A DNA stretch of 64,000 bases from Streptomyces albireticuli (GCF_002192455.1 NZ_CP021744.1:7712501-7776500); one strand, 5' to 3'. Shown: positions 36,338 through 45,157, numbered from the stretch's first letter. The notes: generated from the sequence alone by a model not told the origin. Numbers and translations are program-made.

Positions 36338-37491
36338 CACGATCCACCGTCCGTAGTCACGACCGGCCGGGCCGGAAGGGACGGCACCAGCGACAGCTGG
36401 TGCCGCGGGCCCAGGCGCTCGCCCAGTTCCTGGAGCGCGTGGGTGAGCACATCGATGCCGCGCAGGAAGTCGCTGAGCGCGATGTGCTCGTCGTCGGCGT
36501 GGTCGAGCCGGCTGTCCCCGGGGCCGTAGGTGGCCATCGGGACGTCCCACTCCTCCGCCAGTGTGTTCATGTCGGACGTGCCGGTCTTCACCTTCATCAC
36601 CGGCCGCGCCTGCTGCGCCCGGATGCCGGCGGACAGCGCCCGCACCACCGGGTCGGTACGGCCCACCCGGCACGCCGCCACCGAGTTGACGACCTCCAGC
36701 CGTCCCGGGAGCCGCTCGGCCAGCCGCTCCACCAGGCCCCGCGCGTCGTAACCCGGCGGCGTCCGGATGTCGAACTCCGCCTCCGCCTCGGTCAGGTCGC
36801 CGCGGATCGACACCAGCGTCGCCCCCGGCACGTCGAACCCGCCGTGACCCGCCTGCGGGCCCAGCAGCTCCAGCAGCACCGGCCAGGCCGCGCAGGCCAG
36901 TTCGGACGCCTTGGGGACCGGGTTGCTGGGGTGCGTCGGCGCGCACTCCACCCGGTAGCGCAGGTCGAGCTTGCCCTTGTAGCCCAGCACGGCGGTCTGC
37001 CAGCCGCTGGGCTCACCGATGATCAGCGCGTCCGGCGCGGTGTGCGTGCGGCGGATGTGCACCGCGCCCCGCGACAGCGGAGTCTCCTCCTCCACCGCGC
37101 CGACCACCACGATCCGGCCCCGGAAGTCCACCGCGTCGGCGGCCGCGCAGACCATCGCCGCCAGCGGCCCCTTGGCGTCCACCGCGCCCCGGCCGTAGAG
37201 CCGGCCGCAGTCGATGCGCACGGGGATGTCCCCGGGCACCGTGTCCATGTGGCCCAGCAGCATCACCGTGGGCCCGGCCCCGCGTGAGATCTCCCCGACC
37301 GCGTTGCCCGCCTCGTCCACGTACGCCGAGAAGCCCATCTCCCGCATCACCCCGACCAGGTGGGCGGCGAGCTTGCCCTCCCCGTAGGACGGCGAGGGGA
37401 TCTGGAGCATGCTGCGCAGCAGCCCGATCGCGTACGGCTCCGAGCGGGCGCACGCCTGCCCGGCCTTGTCGAACCGGCTCTCCGTCGTCAT
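36337..37491 (-). CDS. lysK: LysK/ArgE-type hydrolase that releases the carrier-bound amino acid
   Basis: A 384-residue M20 hydrolase with LLGHMDTVPGDIP, YGRGAVDAKGPLA and VVGAVEEETPLSRGA (metal ligands and catalytic Glu). Similarity of layout is to LysK of the LysW lysine pathway, which cuts the isopeptide bond between carrier Glu and the product. In this operon it would free the finished diamino acid from the LysW-type protein. It overlaps the kinase gene by four bases (ATGA). Specificity for carrier protein is inferred from context. Confidence 0.85.
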   Translation of the reverse strand: MTTESRFDKAGQACARSEPYAIGLLRSMLQIPSPSYGEGKLAAHLVGVMREMGFSAYVDEAGNAVGEISRGAGPTVMLLGHMDTVPGDIPVRIDCGRLYGRGAVDAKGPLAAMVCAAADAVDFRGRIVVVGAVEEETPLSRGAVHIRRTHTAPDALIIGEPSGWQTAVLGYKGKLDLRYRVECAPTHPSNPVPKASELACAAWPVLLELLGPQAGHGGFDVPGATLVSIRGDLTEAEAEFDIRTPPGYDARGLVERLAERLPGRLEVVNSVAACRVGRTDPVVRALSAGIRAQQARPVMKVKTGTSDMNTLAEEWDVPMATYGPGDSRLDHADDEHIALSDFLRGIDVLTHALQELGERLGPRHQLSLVPSLPARPVVTTDGGS

Positions 37492-38351
37492 CGCCCCGCT
37501 CCGATCGCGGCGTCCGGCGCGGCGACGGCCGGCCCGCCCTCCAGGACCACCTCGGTGGCCGCCCCGCCGAGCGCGGCGCGCACCGGGTCGCGGCGCCGCC
37601 CGTCGGCGATCAGCACCCGGCCCACCCCGCCCTGGAGCGCCTCCCTGGCGGCGACGAGCTTCAGGCCCATCCCACCGCCCGTGAACGGCGGTGTGCCCGA
37701 GGGCGCCACCGCGCACACCGGCAGGACCGAGCTCTCGTCGGCCGGGTCCGCGAGCACCCCGGGCGCCCCGGTGAGCAGGACCAGCGTGCCCGCGCCCAGA
37801 CCCGCCGCGACCGCGGCGGCGGCCCGGTCCGCGTCGGTGTTCACCGGGTTCCCGTCCTCGGCCACCGCGGGCGGCGAGACCACCGGGACGTGACCGGCGG
37901 CCAGCAGGGTTCGCAGCAACGCGTCGTTCACCTCGGTGATGCGGCCGCTGTGGTCGTCACGGATCACGATCCGCCGGCCGTCGACGACCGCCCGGTGCGC
38001 GGTCTTGCGCCGCGCCCGCAGCAGCCCGCCGTCCAGGCCCGTCAGGCCCACGGCCGACACCCCGGCCGAGGCCAGCGCGGTCAGCAGCCGGGGCTTGGCC
38101 AGCCCGGCCAGTGCCAGGTGCACCACCTGGAGGGTCTCCGCGTCGGTGTAGCGCGCCGACACCCCGTCGGGAGCGGTGAGGCGGCGCGAGACCACACCCA
38201 TCCGGGCGGCCAGCCCCTCGATGTCGGCCGAACCGCCGTGGACCAGCACGACGGGACGCCGCTCGCGGGTCAGCCCCGCGATGTCCTCGCACACCGCCAG
38301 CGGGTCGACGGCGGCGTTGCCGCCGCACTTGACCACGATGGTCTCTTGCAT
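37488..38351 (-). CDS. lysZ: LysZ/ArgB-type amino acid kinase
   Basis: A 287-residue amino acid kinase: VVKCGGNAAVDPLAV at the start, LVHGGSADIEGLAARMG, GLTGLDGGLLRARR, NPVNTDADRAAAAVAAGL and FTGGGMGLKLVAAREAL. In AmCP pathways it phosphorylates the side-chain carboxyl of the carrier-bound glutamate or aminoadipate. The local gap of 94 bases to the upstream reductase gene is the only break in an otherwise overlapping operon. Confidence 0.9.
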   Translation of the reverse strand: MQETIVVKCGGNAAVDPLAVCEDIAGLTRERRPVVLVHGGSADIEGLAARMGVVSRRLTAPDGVSARYTDAETLQVVHLALAGLAKPRLLTALASAGVSAVGLTGLDGGLLRARRKTAHRAVVDGRRIVIRDDHSGRITEVNDALLRTLLAAGHVPVVSPPAVAEDGNPVNTDADRAAAAVAAGLGAGTLVLLTGAPGVLADPADESSVLPVCAVAPSGTPPFTGGGMGLKLVAAREALQGGVGRVLIADGRRRDPVRAALGGAATEVVLEGGPAVAAPDAAIGAGR

Positions 38352-38445
38352 TCTCGTCCCCTGCCTCGATCGGCCTCGGCTTGGTCAGCGAGGTGCCGGT
38401 CCGGACGGCCGCCGCGTGCGGCCGCCCCGTGCTCAGTACGGGTGA

Positions 38446-39477
38446 TCAGTTGGGGTGCAGACCGGTGAACTCCAGGCCGGTCTCCTCCGGCCAGCCGAAG
38501 CGCACGTTCAGGCACTGCACCGCGTTGCCCGCCCCGCCCTTGACCAGGTTGTCGAGCGCCCCGACCAGCGACGCGCGCTCCCCGTCCACCGCGAACCCCA
38601 CGTCACAGAAGTTCGAACCGGAGAGGATCTTCGGCTCGGGCAGCCGGTACGCCCCGCGCTTGTGCGCCACGACGCGTACGAACGGCTCGTCCGCGTACGC
38701 CTTGCGGTAGGCCGACCGCACGTCCGACTCCCGCGTCCCCTCGGCCAGCCGCACCCGGCACAGCACCTGCACGCCGCGCACGGCCTCCACACCGGTCGCC
38801 GTCATCCGCACCGGCAGGCCCGTCGCCTGGGCGATCTCCGCCTCGTGCCGGTGCCGGGTCGGCGCGAACAGCCGCATCGCGCCACTGCGCTCGGCGTGCA
38901 GGTTCGACGACCCCGCCGAGACGCCCGACCCGCTGGACCCCGTCCGCGCGTCGATGTCCACCGGACCCTCGATCAGCCCGGCCTCGGCCAGCGGACGCAC
39001 CGTCAGGATCCCCGCGGCCGCCATGCAGCCGGGCACCGAGATCCGGTCGGCGGTCCGCAGCTCGTGGCGGTGCCATTCGGGCAGCCCGGTGGTGAAGGAG
39101 CCGAGGAGACCGGGTGCGGTGTGCCCGGTCTCGTAGTAGTCGGCGAAGACCTCGGCGTCCCGCAGCCGGAAGTCGCCGGACAGGTCGACGACCGTGCCGG
39201 CCAGCTCCAGGTACCGGGCCATCCGCCCCATCGTCCGCTTGTGCGGCATGGCCAGGAACAGCACGTCGTAGGAGCCCGCGCGCTCCTCCAGCGCGTCGTG
39301 CGCCGCGAACGACAGCTCCGTCCGGCCCCGCAGGTTCGGATGCGGACCGTCCACCCGGCGCCCGGCGAAGGTGTTCGACGTGGCCAGCACGACCTCGACC
39401 CGGGGGTGGCAGGTCAGCAGCCGCAGCAGTTCACCGCCGATGTATCCCGAAGCACCCGCGACCGCTACTCGAAGCAT
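38446..39477 (-). CDS. lysY: LysY/ArgC-type semialdehyde dehydrogenase
   Basis: A 343-residue NADPH-dependent reductase of the N-acetyl-glutamyl-phosphate reductase family: VAVAGASGYIGGELLRLL nucleotide loop, SVPGCMAAAGILTVRPL with the catalytic Cys, and a DNLVKGGAGNAVQCLN closing motif. It converts the acyl phosphate made by the kinase into the semialdehyde while the substrate stays on the carrier. The ATG at 39477 lies inside the end of the ligase gene (13-base overlap). Confidence 0.92.
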   Translation of the reverse strand: MLRVAVAGASGYIGGELLRLLTCHPRVEVVLATSNTFAGRRVDGPHPNLRGRTELSFAAHDALEERAGSYDVLFLAMPHKRTMGRMARYLELAGTVVDLSGDFRLRDAEVFADYYETGHTAPGLLGSFTTGLPEWHRHELRTADRISVPGCMAAAGILTVRPLAEAGLIEGPVDIDARTGSSGSGVSAGSSNLHAERSGAMRLFAPTRHRHEAEIAQATGLPVRMTATGVEAVRGVQVLCRVRLAEGTRESDVRSAYRKAYADEPFVRVVAHKRGAYRLPEPKILSGSNFCDVGFAVDGERASLVGALDNLVKGGAGNAVQCLNVRFGWPEETGLEFTGLHPN

Positions 39478-40352
39478 GACTGCGACCTCGCAATAAGGTG
39501 ATCGACGATGCGGTCGGCCACCGGGATCTCCGGCCCGACCGCACGCTGGAATCCCGAGAACTCCACGCCGTGGTTGACCTCCAGGACCAGGAGGTTGCCC
39601 TCGCCGTCCTCCACGAGGTCCACCCCGGCGATCTCGGCGTGCACACACTGCGCGGCCGTGACCGCGAGCTTCGCCAGCTCGGGGGTGAGCGGACAGCGCC
39701 GCGTCTCCGCCCCCCGGGCCACATTGGTGCGCCAGTCGGCGCTGCTGCGGTACGTCGCGCCCAGCGCCTCGTCCCCCACCACGACGACCCGGATGTCCCG
39801 GTCCGGCTTGGGGACGAGCTCCTGGACGTAGACGATGTGCGACACCGGCGAGGGCAGCGCGGCGATGTACTCCATCACCGTCTCCGCCACCTCCCGGTCG
39901 GGCAGCTTCGACACCAGCCGGCCCCACGAGCCGGTCAGCGGCTTCACCACCGCCGGATAGCCGATGACCTCCAGCGCCTCCAGGGCGGCCTCGGGGGTGA
40001 GCGCGAGCGCGGTGCGCGGCGTGGGCAGCCCGGCGTCGCGCAACGCCACCGACGTGCGGTACTTGTCCCCGCAGATGTCGACGGCCCGCGCCGAGTTGAC
40101 CACGGTCGCGCCGGACGCCTCCAGGGCCCGCGCCGCGTACAGGGCGCGCGCCTGGCCGATCTCGCGGTTCAGCACGAACGGCCAGGGCGTGCCCGACTGC
40201 TGGAGCACCCGCCACAACGCCCGGCTGTCGACGAACTCGTACGGCAGCCCACGGCGTTCGAAGGCCTCCAGAACGCGCTTCTCATCGGCGCGCAGCCGCG
40301 AGGCGACGACCGCGAACGGCGCCGCGGACGCCGGGCGCGTGGCGGCGGTCAC
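39465..40352 (-). CDS. lysX: LysX-type ATP-grasp ligase (loads the AmCP)
   Basis: A 295-residue RimK-like ATP-grasp enzyme: VIGYPAVVKPLTGSWGRLVSKL (ATP lysine and glycine loop; written here by residues about 115-136), VYVQELVPKPDRDIRVVVVG, and the metal-binding end LLVLEVNHGVEFSGFQ. LysX joins the alpha-amino group of glutamate or aminoadipate to the C-terminal Glu of LysW. GTG 40352 overlaps the lysW stop by four bases (GTGA), which fixes the start and makes the pair obligate neighbours. I cannot tell glutamate from aminoadipate selectivity with certainty. Confidence 0.92.
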   Translation of the reverse strand: MTAATRPASAAPFAVVASRLRADEKRVLEAFERRGLPYEFVDSRALWRVLQQSGTPWPFVLNREIGQARALYAARALEASGATVVNSARAVDICGDKYRTSVALRDAGLPTPRTALALTPEAALEALEVIGYPAVVKPLTGSWGRLVSKLPDREVAETVMEYIAALPSPVSHIVYVQELVPKPDRDIRVVVVGDEALGATYRSSADWRTNVARGAETRRCPLTPELAKLAVTAAQCVHAEIAGVDLVEDGEGNLLVLEVNHGVEFSGFQRAVGPEIPVADRIVDHLIARSQSCFE

Positions 40353-40513
40353 TCGCCCCAGTCCTCTTCGACGTCGGGGGCGAGCGCGACCTGGAGGGGA
40401 TCCACCGTGAGGACCTCCAGCTCGCTGGAGCAGTCCCCGCACTCGATGATCTCGTTGACCTTGGGGGGTTCGGCGAGAGCCACGGAGCTCTCGCACTCGG
40501 GACAGATGACCAT
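40349..40513 (-). CDS. lysW: LysW-type amino-group carrier protein (AmCP)
   Basis: A 54-residue acidic protein with two zinc-binding CxxC pairs (Cys4/Cys7 and Cys25/Cys28: MVICPEC ... IIECGDC) and the defining C-terminal motif EDWGE. In LysW proteins the side chain of the last Glu carries the substrate through its alpha-amino group during all later steps. Streptomyces makes lysine by the diaminopimelate route and arginine with acetylated intermediates, so a LysW gene here points to secondary metabolism. AAGGAA sits about 6 bases before the ATG. It is the first gene of the minus-strand operon. Confidence 0.95.
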   Translation of the reverse strand: MVICPECESSVALAEPPKVNEIIECGDCSSELEVLTVDPLQVALAPDVEEDWGE

Positions 40514-40859
40514 TCCGCTGTTCCTTTCCGAGACCACCCGGACCCGTCGCCCGGGCTCCGGTCTCCACCGGATCGCTGGACAGTAGATCCGTCCGACCAC
40601 CGCGGCTGCGTCCATCGCGGTGATGAACGGGCTCCCGAACTCCGTTGACGCCCCACGGCACCGGGCCCAACGGGCGTCGACACGCGTCCCCGCCGGATCG
40701 ACGCCACGTCGACACCCTGTCGCTCTTTGCCGTGCCGGGCCGCTCCGGCCTTTACACCGCTCGCCGGGGCGTGCGTTGCTTGCCCTCGCAGCGGCCCGCC
40801 GGCCGCGAGCCGGCCCGTGGAGACCCGCGGAGCACGTGGCGTCTGTGGAGGGAAATCCT
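40514..40859. promoter_or_regulatory. Divergent control region between AmCP operon and sulfation operon
   Basis: This 346-base gap separates lysW (minus) from the sulfotransferase gene (plus), so promoters for both operons should be here. On the minus strand TACTGT (about 40582) preceded by TGGACGC (about 40616-40610) weakly recalls the GTGGACGCG element of the other two cluster promoters, but the spacing differs by two bases. I see no clear promoter on the plus strand. No gene is evident. Confidence 0.4.
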
Positions 40860-41594
40860 GTGAGCGACCTCGGCACCCGACCGAAGATCCTGGCGCTGTG
40901 GAGCGCGCCGCGCAGCCGGTCCACCGCGTTCTTCCGCATGATGTGCGAGCGCGGCGACTTCCAGGTGCTGCACGAACCGTTCTCCTACCTCGCCGAGTTC
41001 GGGCAGGTGGAGGTCGACGGGGAACAGCGCCGCACGGAGGCGGACGTCCTCGCCGCCATGCGGACGACGGCCGGACGGTCACCGCTGTTCTTCAAGGACA
41101 CCACCGACGAGCGCTACCCCGGCGTCCTGGCGGACCGGCGCTTCCTCGGCGAGGACGCCGCGCACACCTTCATCATCCGCCACCCGGCCGAGACCATCGC
41201 CTCCTACCACGCGGTCAACCCGGACGTACGACGCCACCAGATCGGCTTCGAGGCCCAGTACGAGCTCTTCCAGGCGGCCTGGGAGGCGACGGGCCGGACA
41301 CCGGTGGTCATCGACGGCAACGACCTCGTCGAGAGGCCGGAGGCCGTCGTCGAGGCGTACGCGCGCGCCACCGGCATCCCGTACCTGGAGAAGGCCCTCA
41401 GCTGGCAGCCCGAATCCCGCAAGGAATGGCGGCCCAGCGAGCGCTGGCACTCCGACGTCAGCACCAGCAGCGGCTTCACCGCCGAGCGGCGCAAGCACGA
41501 CGTCGACGTCGCGTCGCACCCCGTGCTCGGCGGCTACCTGGAGCACCACCTGCCGTTCTACGAGAAGCTCCGCGCCCACCGGCTGGCCGTGTGA
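40860..41594 (+). CDS. PAPS-dependent sulfotransferase
   Basis: A 244-residue P-loop protein with the PAPS 5'-phosphosulfate loop ILALWSAPRSRSTAFFRM at residues about 9-26 and a 3'-phosphate-binding region TFIIRHPAETIASYHAV. The GTG at 40860 follows GGAGGG at 7 bases. In azabicyclic amino acid pathways a sulfotransferase activates a hydroxyl as a sulfate ester so that the neighbouring amine displaces it to form an aziridine. Clustering with three PAPS-supply genes in the same operon strongly supports sulfate transfer. It overlaps no gene upstream and is followed by APS kinase. Confidence 0.85.
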   Translation: MSDLGTRPKILALWSAPRSRSTAFFRMMCERGDFQVLHEPFSYLAEFGQVEVDGEQRRTEADVLAAMRTTAGRSPLFFKDTTDERYPGVLADRRFLGEDAAHTFIIRHPAETIASYHAVNPDVRRHQIGFEAQYELFQAAWEATGRTPVVIDGNDLVERPEAVVEAYARATGIPYLEKALSWQPESRKEWRPSERWHSDVSTSSGFTAERRKHDVDVASHPVLGGYLEHHLPFYEKLRAHRLAV

Positions 41595-41614
41595 ACACGG
41601 GAGCGGGAACGGCG

Positions 41615-42166
41615 ATGAGCGCACCGTCCGGCGCCGGCGGGGCGACCGTGTGGCTGACCGGTCTGCCCAGCGCGGGCAAGACGACGATCGCGCGGGCGCT
41701 GGCCGAGCGGCTGCGCGGCGAGGGGCGGCAGGTGGAGGTGCTGGACGGTGACGAGATCCGCGAGTTCCTCTCGGCCGGCCTGGGCTTCTCCCGGGCGGAC
41801 CGGTTCACCAACGTGCAACGGATCGGCTTCGTCGCCCAGTTGCTCGCCTCGCACGGCGTGACGGTGCTGGTGCCGGTGATCGCCCCGTACGCGGACGCCC
41901 GGGAGGCGGTGCGCGAGCGCCACCGCGAGCACGGCACCGCGTATCTGGAGGTGCATGTGGCGACGCCGGTCGAGGTGTGCTCGGTGCGGGACGTGAAGGG
42001 CCTGTACGCGAAGCAGGCCGCGGGCGAGATCTCCGGGCTGACCGGGGTCGACGACCCGTACGAGGTTCCCGAGGCCCCCGAAGTCCGGATCGAAACACAG
42101 GGGACGAGCGTGGAGGAGTCGGCGGCCGTGGTGCACAAGGAGCTGGTGGGGAGGGGGTTGCTGTGA
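41615..42166 (+). CDS. cysC: Adenylylsulfate (APS) kinase
   Basis: A 183-residue kinase that phosphorylates APS to PAPS. It shows the Walker A motif GLPSAGKTTIARALAERL, VLDGDEIREFLSAGLGFSRADR (APS and lid region) and KGLYAKQAAGEISGLTGVDDPYE, all diagnostic of CysC. I chose ATG 41615; a GTG at 41591 overlapping the sulfotransferase stop is also in frame. Primary sulfate reduction in Streptomyces uses APS directly, so APS kinase inside this operon fits a dedicated PAPS supply. Confidence 0.93.
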   Translation: MSAPSGAGGATVWLTGLPSAGKTTIARALAERLRGEGRQVEVLDGDEIREFLSAGLGFSRADRFTNVQRIGFVAQLLASHGVTVLVPVIAPYADAREAVRERHREHGTAYLEVHVATPVEVCSVRDVKGLYAKQAAGEISGLTGVDDPYEVPEAPEVRIETQGTSVEESAAVVHKELVGRGLL

Positions 42167-43065
42167 ACCCGTACGCGCTGTCGCACCTGGACGCGCTGGA
42201 GTCGGAGGCGGTGCACGTCTTCCGCGAGGTGGCCGGGGAGTTCGAGCGGCCGGTGATCCTCTTCTCCGGCGGCAAGGACTCCATCGTCATGCTGCACCTG
42301 GCACTGAAGGCCTTCGCACCCGCGACCGTGCCGTTCTCCCTGCTGCACGTGGACACCGGGCACAATTTCCCCGAGGTCCTCGCCTACCGGGACCGCGTGG
42401 TGGCCGAACACGGACTGCGCCTCGAAGTGGCCTCGGTGCAGGAATTCATCGACGACGGAAGGCTGCGCGAGCGCCCGGACGGCACCCGGAACCCCCTTCA
42501 GACCCTCCCCCTTCTCGACGCCATCGAACGCCACCGTTTCGACGCGGTGTTCGGCGGTGGCAGGCGGGACGAGGAGAAGGCGCGGGCCAAGGAACGCGTC
42601 TTCTCGCTGCGCGACGAATTCGGCGGCTGGGACCCGCGCCGCCAGCGCCCGGAACTCTGGCAGCTCTACAACGGCCGCCACGCCCCCGGCGAACACGTCC
42701 GCGTCTTCCCCCTGTCGAACTTCACCGAGCTCGACGTGTGGCAGTACATCGCCCGCGAGAAGATCGAACTGCCCTCCATCTACTACGCGCACGAGCGCGA
42801 GGTCTTCGCCCGGGCCGGGATGTGGCTGGCCCCCGGCGAGTGGGGCGGGCCGCGCGAGGACGAGCGGGTGGAACGGCGTCTGGTGCGCTACCGCACGGTG
42901 GGGGACATGTCCTGCACGGGCGCGGTCGACTCCGACGCCGCGACGGTCGAGGCCGTCATCGCGGAGATCACGGCGTCGCGGCTGACCGAGCGCGGCGCGA
43001 CCAGGGCCGACGACAAGCTGTCGGAGGCGGCGATGGAAGACCGTAAGCGCGAGGGGTACTTCTGA
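42163..43065 (+). CDS. cysD: Sulfate adenylyltransferase subunit 2
   Basis: A 300-residue PAPS-reductase/ATP-pyrophosphatase-fold protein with the PP-loop ILFSGGKDSIVMLHLA, FGGGRRDEEKARAKER and FPLSNFTELDVWQYIA. With CysN it makes APS from ATP and sulfate. GTG 42163 overlaps the cysC stop by four bases (GTGA), and GGGGAGGGGG lies just upstream. The genome probably has a second, housekeeping copy elsewhere; this one is tied to the cluster by its operon. Confidence 0.95.
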   Translation: MNPYALSHLDALESEAVHVFREVAGEFERPVILFSGGKDSIVMLHLALKAFAPATVPFSLLHVDTGHNFPEVLAYRDRVVAEHGLRLEVASVQEFIDDGRLRERPDGTRNPLQTLPLLDAIERHRFDAVFGGGRRDEEKARAKERVFSLRDEFGGWDPRRQRPELWQLYNGRHAPGEHVRVFPLSNFTELDVWQYIAREKIELPSIYYAHEREVFARAGMWLAPGEWGGPREDERVERRLVRYRTVGDMSCTGAVDSDAATVEAVIAEITASRLTERGATRADDKLSEAAMEDRKREGYF

Positions 43066-43067
43066 TC

Positions 43068-44354
43068 ATGACCACTGTCACCGAGACCTCCCTGCTGCGT
43101 TTCGCGACCGCCGGTTCCGTCGACGACGGGAAGTCCACGCTGGTCGGACGTCTCCTGCACGACTCGAAATCGGTCCTGGCCGACCAGCTCGAAGCCGTCG
43201 CCCACGCCTCCCGCAACCGCGGCCAGGAAGCACCCGACCTGGCACTGCTGACGGACGGGCTGCGGGCGGAGCGCGAACAGGGCATCACCATCGACGTCGC
43301 CTACCGCTACTTCGCCACCCCACGCCGCCGCTTCATCCTCGCCGACACACCCGGCCACGTGCAGTACACCCGCAACATGGTCACCGGCGCCTCCACCGCC
43401 CAGCTCGCCATCGTCCTCGTCGACGCCCGCAACGGCGTCGTCGAACAGACCCGCCGCCACGCCGCCGTCGCCGCCCTGCTGCGCGTCCCCCACCTCGTAC
43501 TCGCCGTCAACAAGATGGACCTCGCCGGCTACGCCGAACCCGCCTTCGCCGCCATAGCCGACGAATTCACCGCCTACGCCGCATCCCTCGGCATCCCCGA
43601 AGTCACCGCCATCCCGATCTCGGCACTGGCCGGCGACAACGTGGTGGAAGCGTCCGCGCACATGGACTGGTACGCCGGTCCCACCGTCCTCGAACACCTG
43701 GAAGGCGTGGAGGTGGCCGCCGCCCCGGACGCCGAGGCGGCACGGTTCCCCGTCCAGTACGTGATCCGCCCCCAGACGCCCGCCCACCGTGACTACCGCG
43801 GCTACGCCGGTCAGATCGCCTCCGGGATCCTCGCCGTCGGCGACGAGGTCACCGTCCTGCCCTCCGGGCGGACCAGCACGATCGTGGGCATCGACGCGCT
43901 CGGTGAAGCCGTCGAGGAGGCATGGGCCCCGCAGTCGGTCACCGTCCGTCTCGCCGACGACCTCGATATCTCCCGCGGCGACCTCATCGCCCCCATCCGC
44001 ACCGCCCCCGTACCCACCCAGGACGTCACGGCCACTGTCTGCCACGTCGCCGACAAGCCCCTGCGCGTGGGTGACCGCGTCCTGCTCAAGCACACCACCC
44101 GCACGGTCAAGGCGATCGTCAAGGACATCCCCTCCCGGCTCACCCTCGACGACCTCTCCCACCACCCCGACCCCGGAGAGCTGACCGCCAACGACATCGG
44201 CGAAGTCACCCTCCGCACCGCCGAACCCCTCGCCCTCGACCCCTACAGCCACTCCCGCCGTACGGGCTCCTTCCTCCTCATCGACCCCACCGACGGCACC
44301 ACGCTCACCGCCGGCATGGCGGGCACCGCCTTCGCCGCTTCCCTCACGAGGTGA
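43068..44354 (+). CDS. cysN: Sulfate adenylyltransferase subunit 1 (GTPase)
   Basis: A 428-residue translation-factor-like GTPase: AGSVDDGKSTLVGRLLHDSK (G1), GITIDVAYRYF (switch I), ADTPGHVQYTRNMVTGA (G3) and AVNKMDLAG (G4), followed by two beta-barrel domains. GTP hydrolysis drives APS formation by the CysD/CysN pair. Length shows a free CysN and not a CysNC fusion, consistent with the separate APS kinase. It starts two bases after cysD and overlaps the next gene by four bases. Confidence 0.95.
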   Translation: MTTVTETSLLRFATAGSVDDGKSTLVGRLLHDSKSVLADQLEAVAHASRNRGQEAPDLALLTDGLRAEREQGITIDVAYRYFATPRRRFILADTPGHVQYTRNMVTGASTAQLAIVLVDARNGVVEQTRRHAAVAALLRVPHLVLAVNKMDLAGYAEPAFAAIADEFTAYAASLGIPEVTAIPISALAGDNVVEASAHMDWYAGPTVLEHLEGVEVAAAPDAEAARFPVQYVIRPQTPAHRDYRGYAGQIASGILAVGDEVTVLPSGRTSTIVGIDALGEAVEEAWAPQSVTVRLADDLDISRGDLIAPIRTAPVPTQDVTATVCHVADKPLRVGDRVLLKHTTRTVKAIVKDIPSRLTLDDLSHHPDPGELTANDIGEVTLRTAEPLALDPYSHSRRTGSFLLIDPTDGTTLTAGMAGTAFAASLTR

Positions 44355-45157
44355 CTTCCCGCATGGCTCCTACGCCGCGCCCGCAGCGCTGGCTGCTGCG
44401 CAAACCCAAGGGAGACGCGCCCACCCGGCTCTTCTGCTTCCCGTACTCCGGAGTCGGGGCGTCGATGTACAACCGGTGGCCCAAGCGGATCGGCCCCGCC
44501 GAGGTGTGCCTGATCCAGCTGCCGGGCCGGGAGAACCGCCTGCGCGACCCGCACTACGTCACGTACGAGCGGCTCGCCGGGCCGCTCACGGAGGCGCTGC
44601 TGCCCTACCTGGACCGGCCGTTCGGGTTCTTCGGGCACTGCGGCGGCGCCCTGCCCGGCTTCGCCACCGCCCTGCACCTCCTGCGGGAGGGGCTGCCGAC
44701 GCCGTCGGCGCTCTTCGTCTCCTCGCAGGTCGCCCCGCACGACGGCCCCTTCGGCCGGTTCCTCGGCATGACGGACGACGAACTGGCCGTCGAGCTGGGC
44801 GAGCTGACCCGGGCCATGGGAGGCACACCGCACCCCGGCCTGATCGACATGAGCCTGGGCGTGCTGCGGGCCGACGTGGACGCCAACCGCGCCTACCACC
44901 TGCCCGAACCGGTCCGGCTGCCCTCCGTGGTGCACACCATCGGCTGGGACGCCGACCGGGAGATCAGGCCGGACCGGATGGGCGGCTGGGAGAAGTACGC
45001 CGAGCCCGGCCGGTTCCGTTCGACGGTCCTCCAAGGGGAGCACTACGCGTTCCTCGGCGCCCCCGGCCACCTGGTCGACGTACTCGCCACCGGAATGCGG
45101 CGGGCGCGGGACGAGCACGAGGGAGGTGGCACCGATGGATCTCGCGCCGACGCCTGA
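44351..45157 (+). CDS. Type II thioesterase with Cys nucleophile motif
   Basis: A 268-residue alpha/beta hydrolase of the NRPS/PKS proofreading type: RLFCFPYSGVGASMYNRW, LIQLPGRENRLRDP and a C-terminal GEHYAFLG with the catalytic His. The nucleophile elbow reads FGHCGGAL, so Cys97 replaces the usual Ser of GHSMG. The GTG at 44351 overlaps cysN by four bases; an ATG four codons later is also possible. It probably clears misloaded carrier domains of the NRPS, but the Cys could also favour acyl transfer over hydrolysis. Confidence 0.85.
   Translation: MTSRMAPTPRPQRWLLRKPKGDAPTRLFCFPYSGVGASMYNRWPKRIGPAEVCLIQLPGRENRLRDPHYVTYERLAGPLTEALLPYLDRPFGFFGHCGGALPGFATALHLLREGLPTPSALFVSSQVAPHDGPFGRFLGMTDDELAVELGELTRAMGGTPHPGLIDMSLGVLRADVDANRAYHLPEPVRLPSVVHTIGWDADREIRPDRMGGWEKYAEPGRFRSTVLQGEHYAFLGAPGHLVDVLATGMRRARDEHEGGGTDGSRADA

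Noticed and set aside
34500..40513. LysW operon as primary lysine or arginine biosynthesis
   Set aside because: Streptomyces uses the diaminopimelate route for lysine and acetylated intermediates for arginine. The split transketolase and the NRPS and sulfation context point to secondary metabolism.
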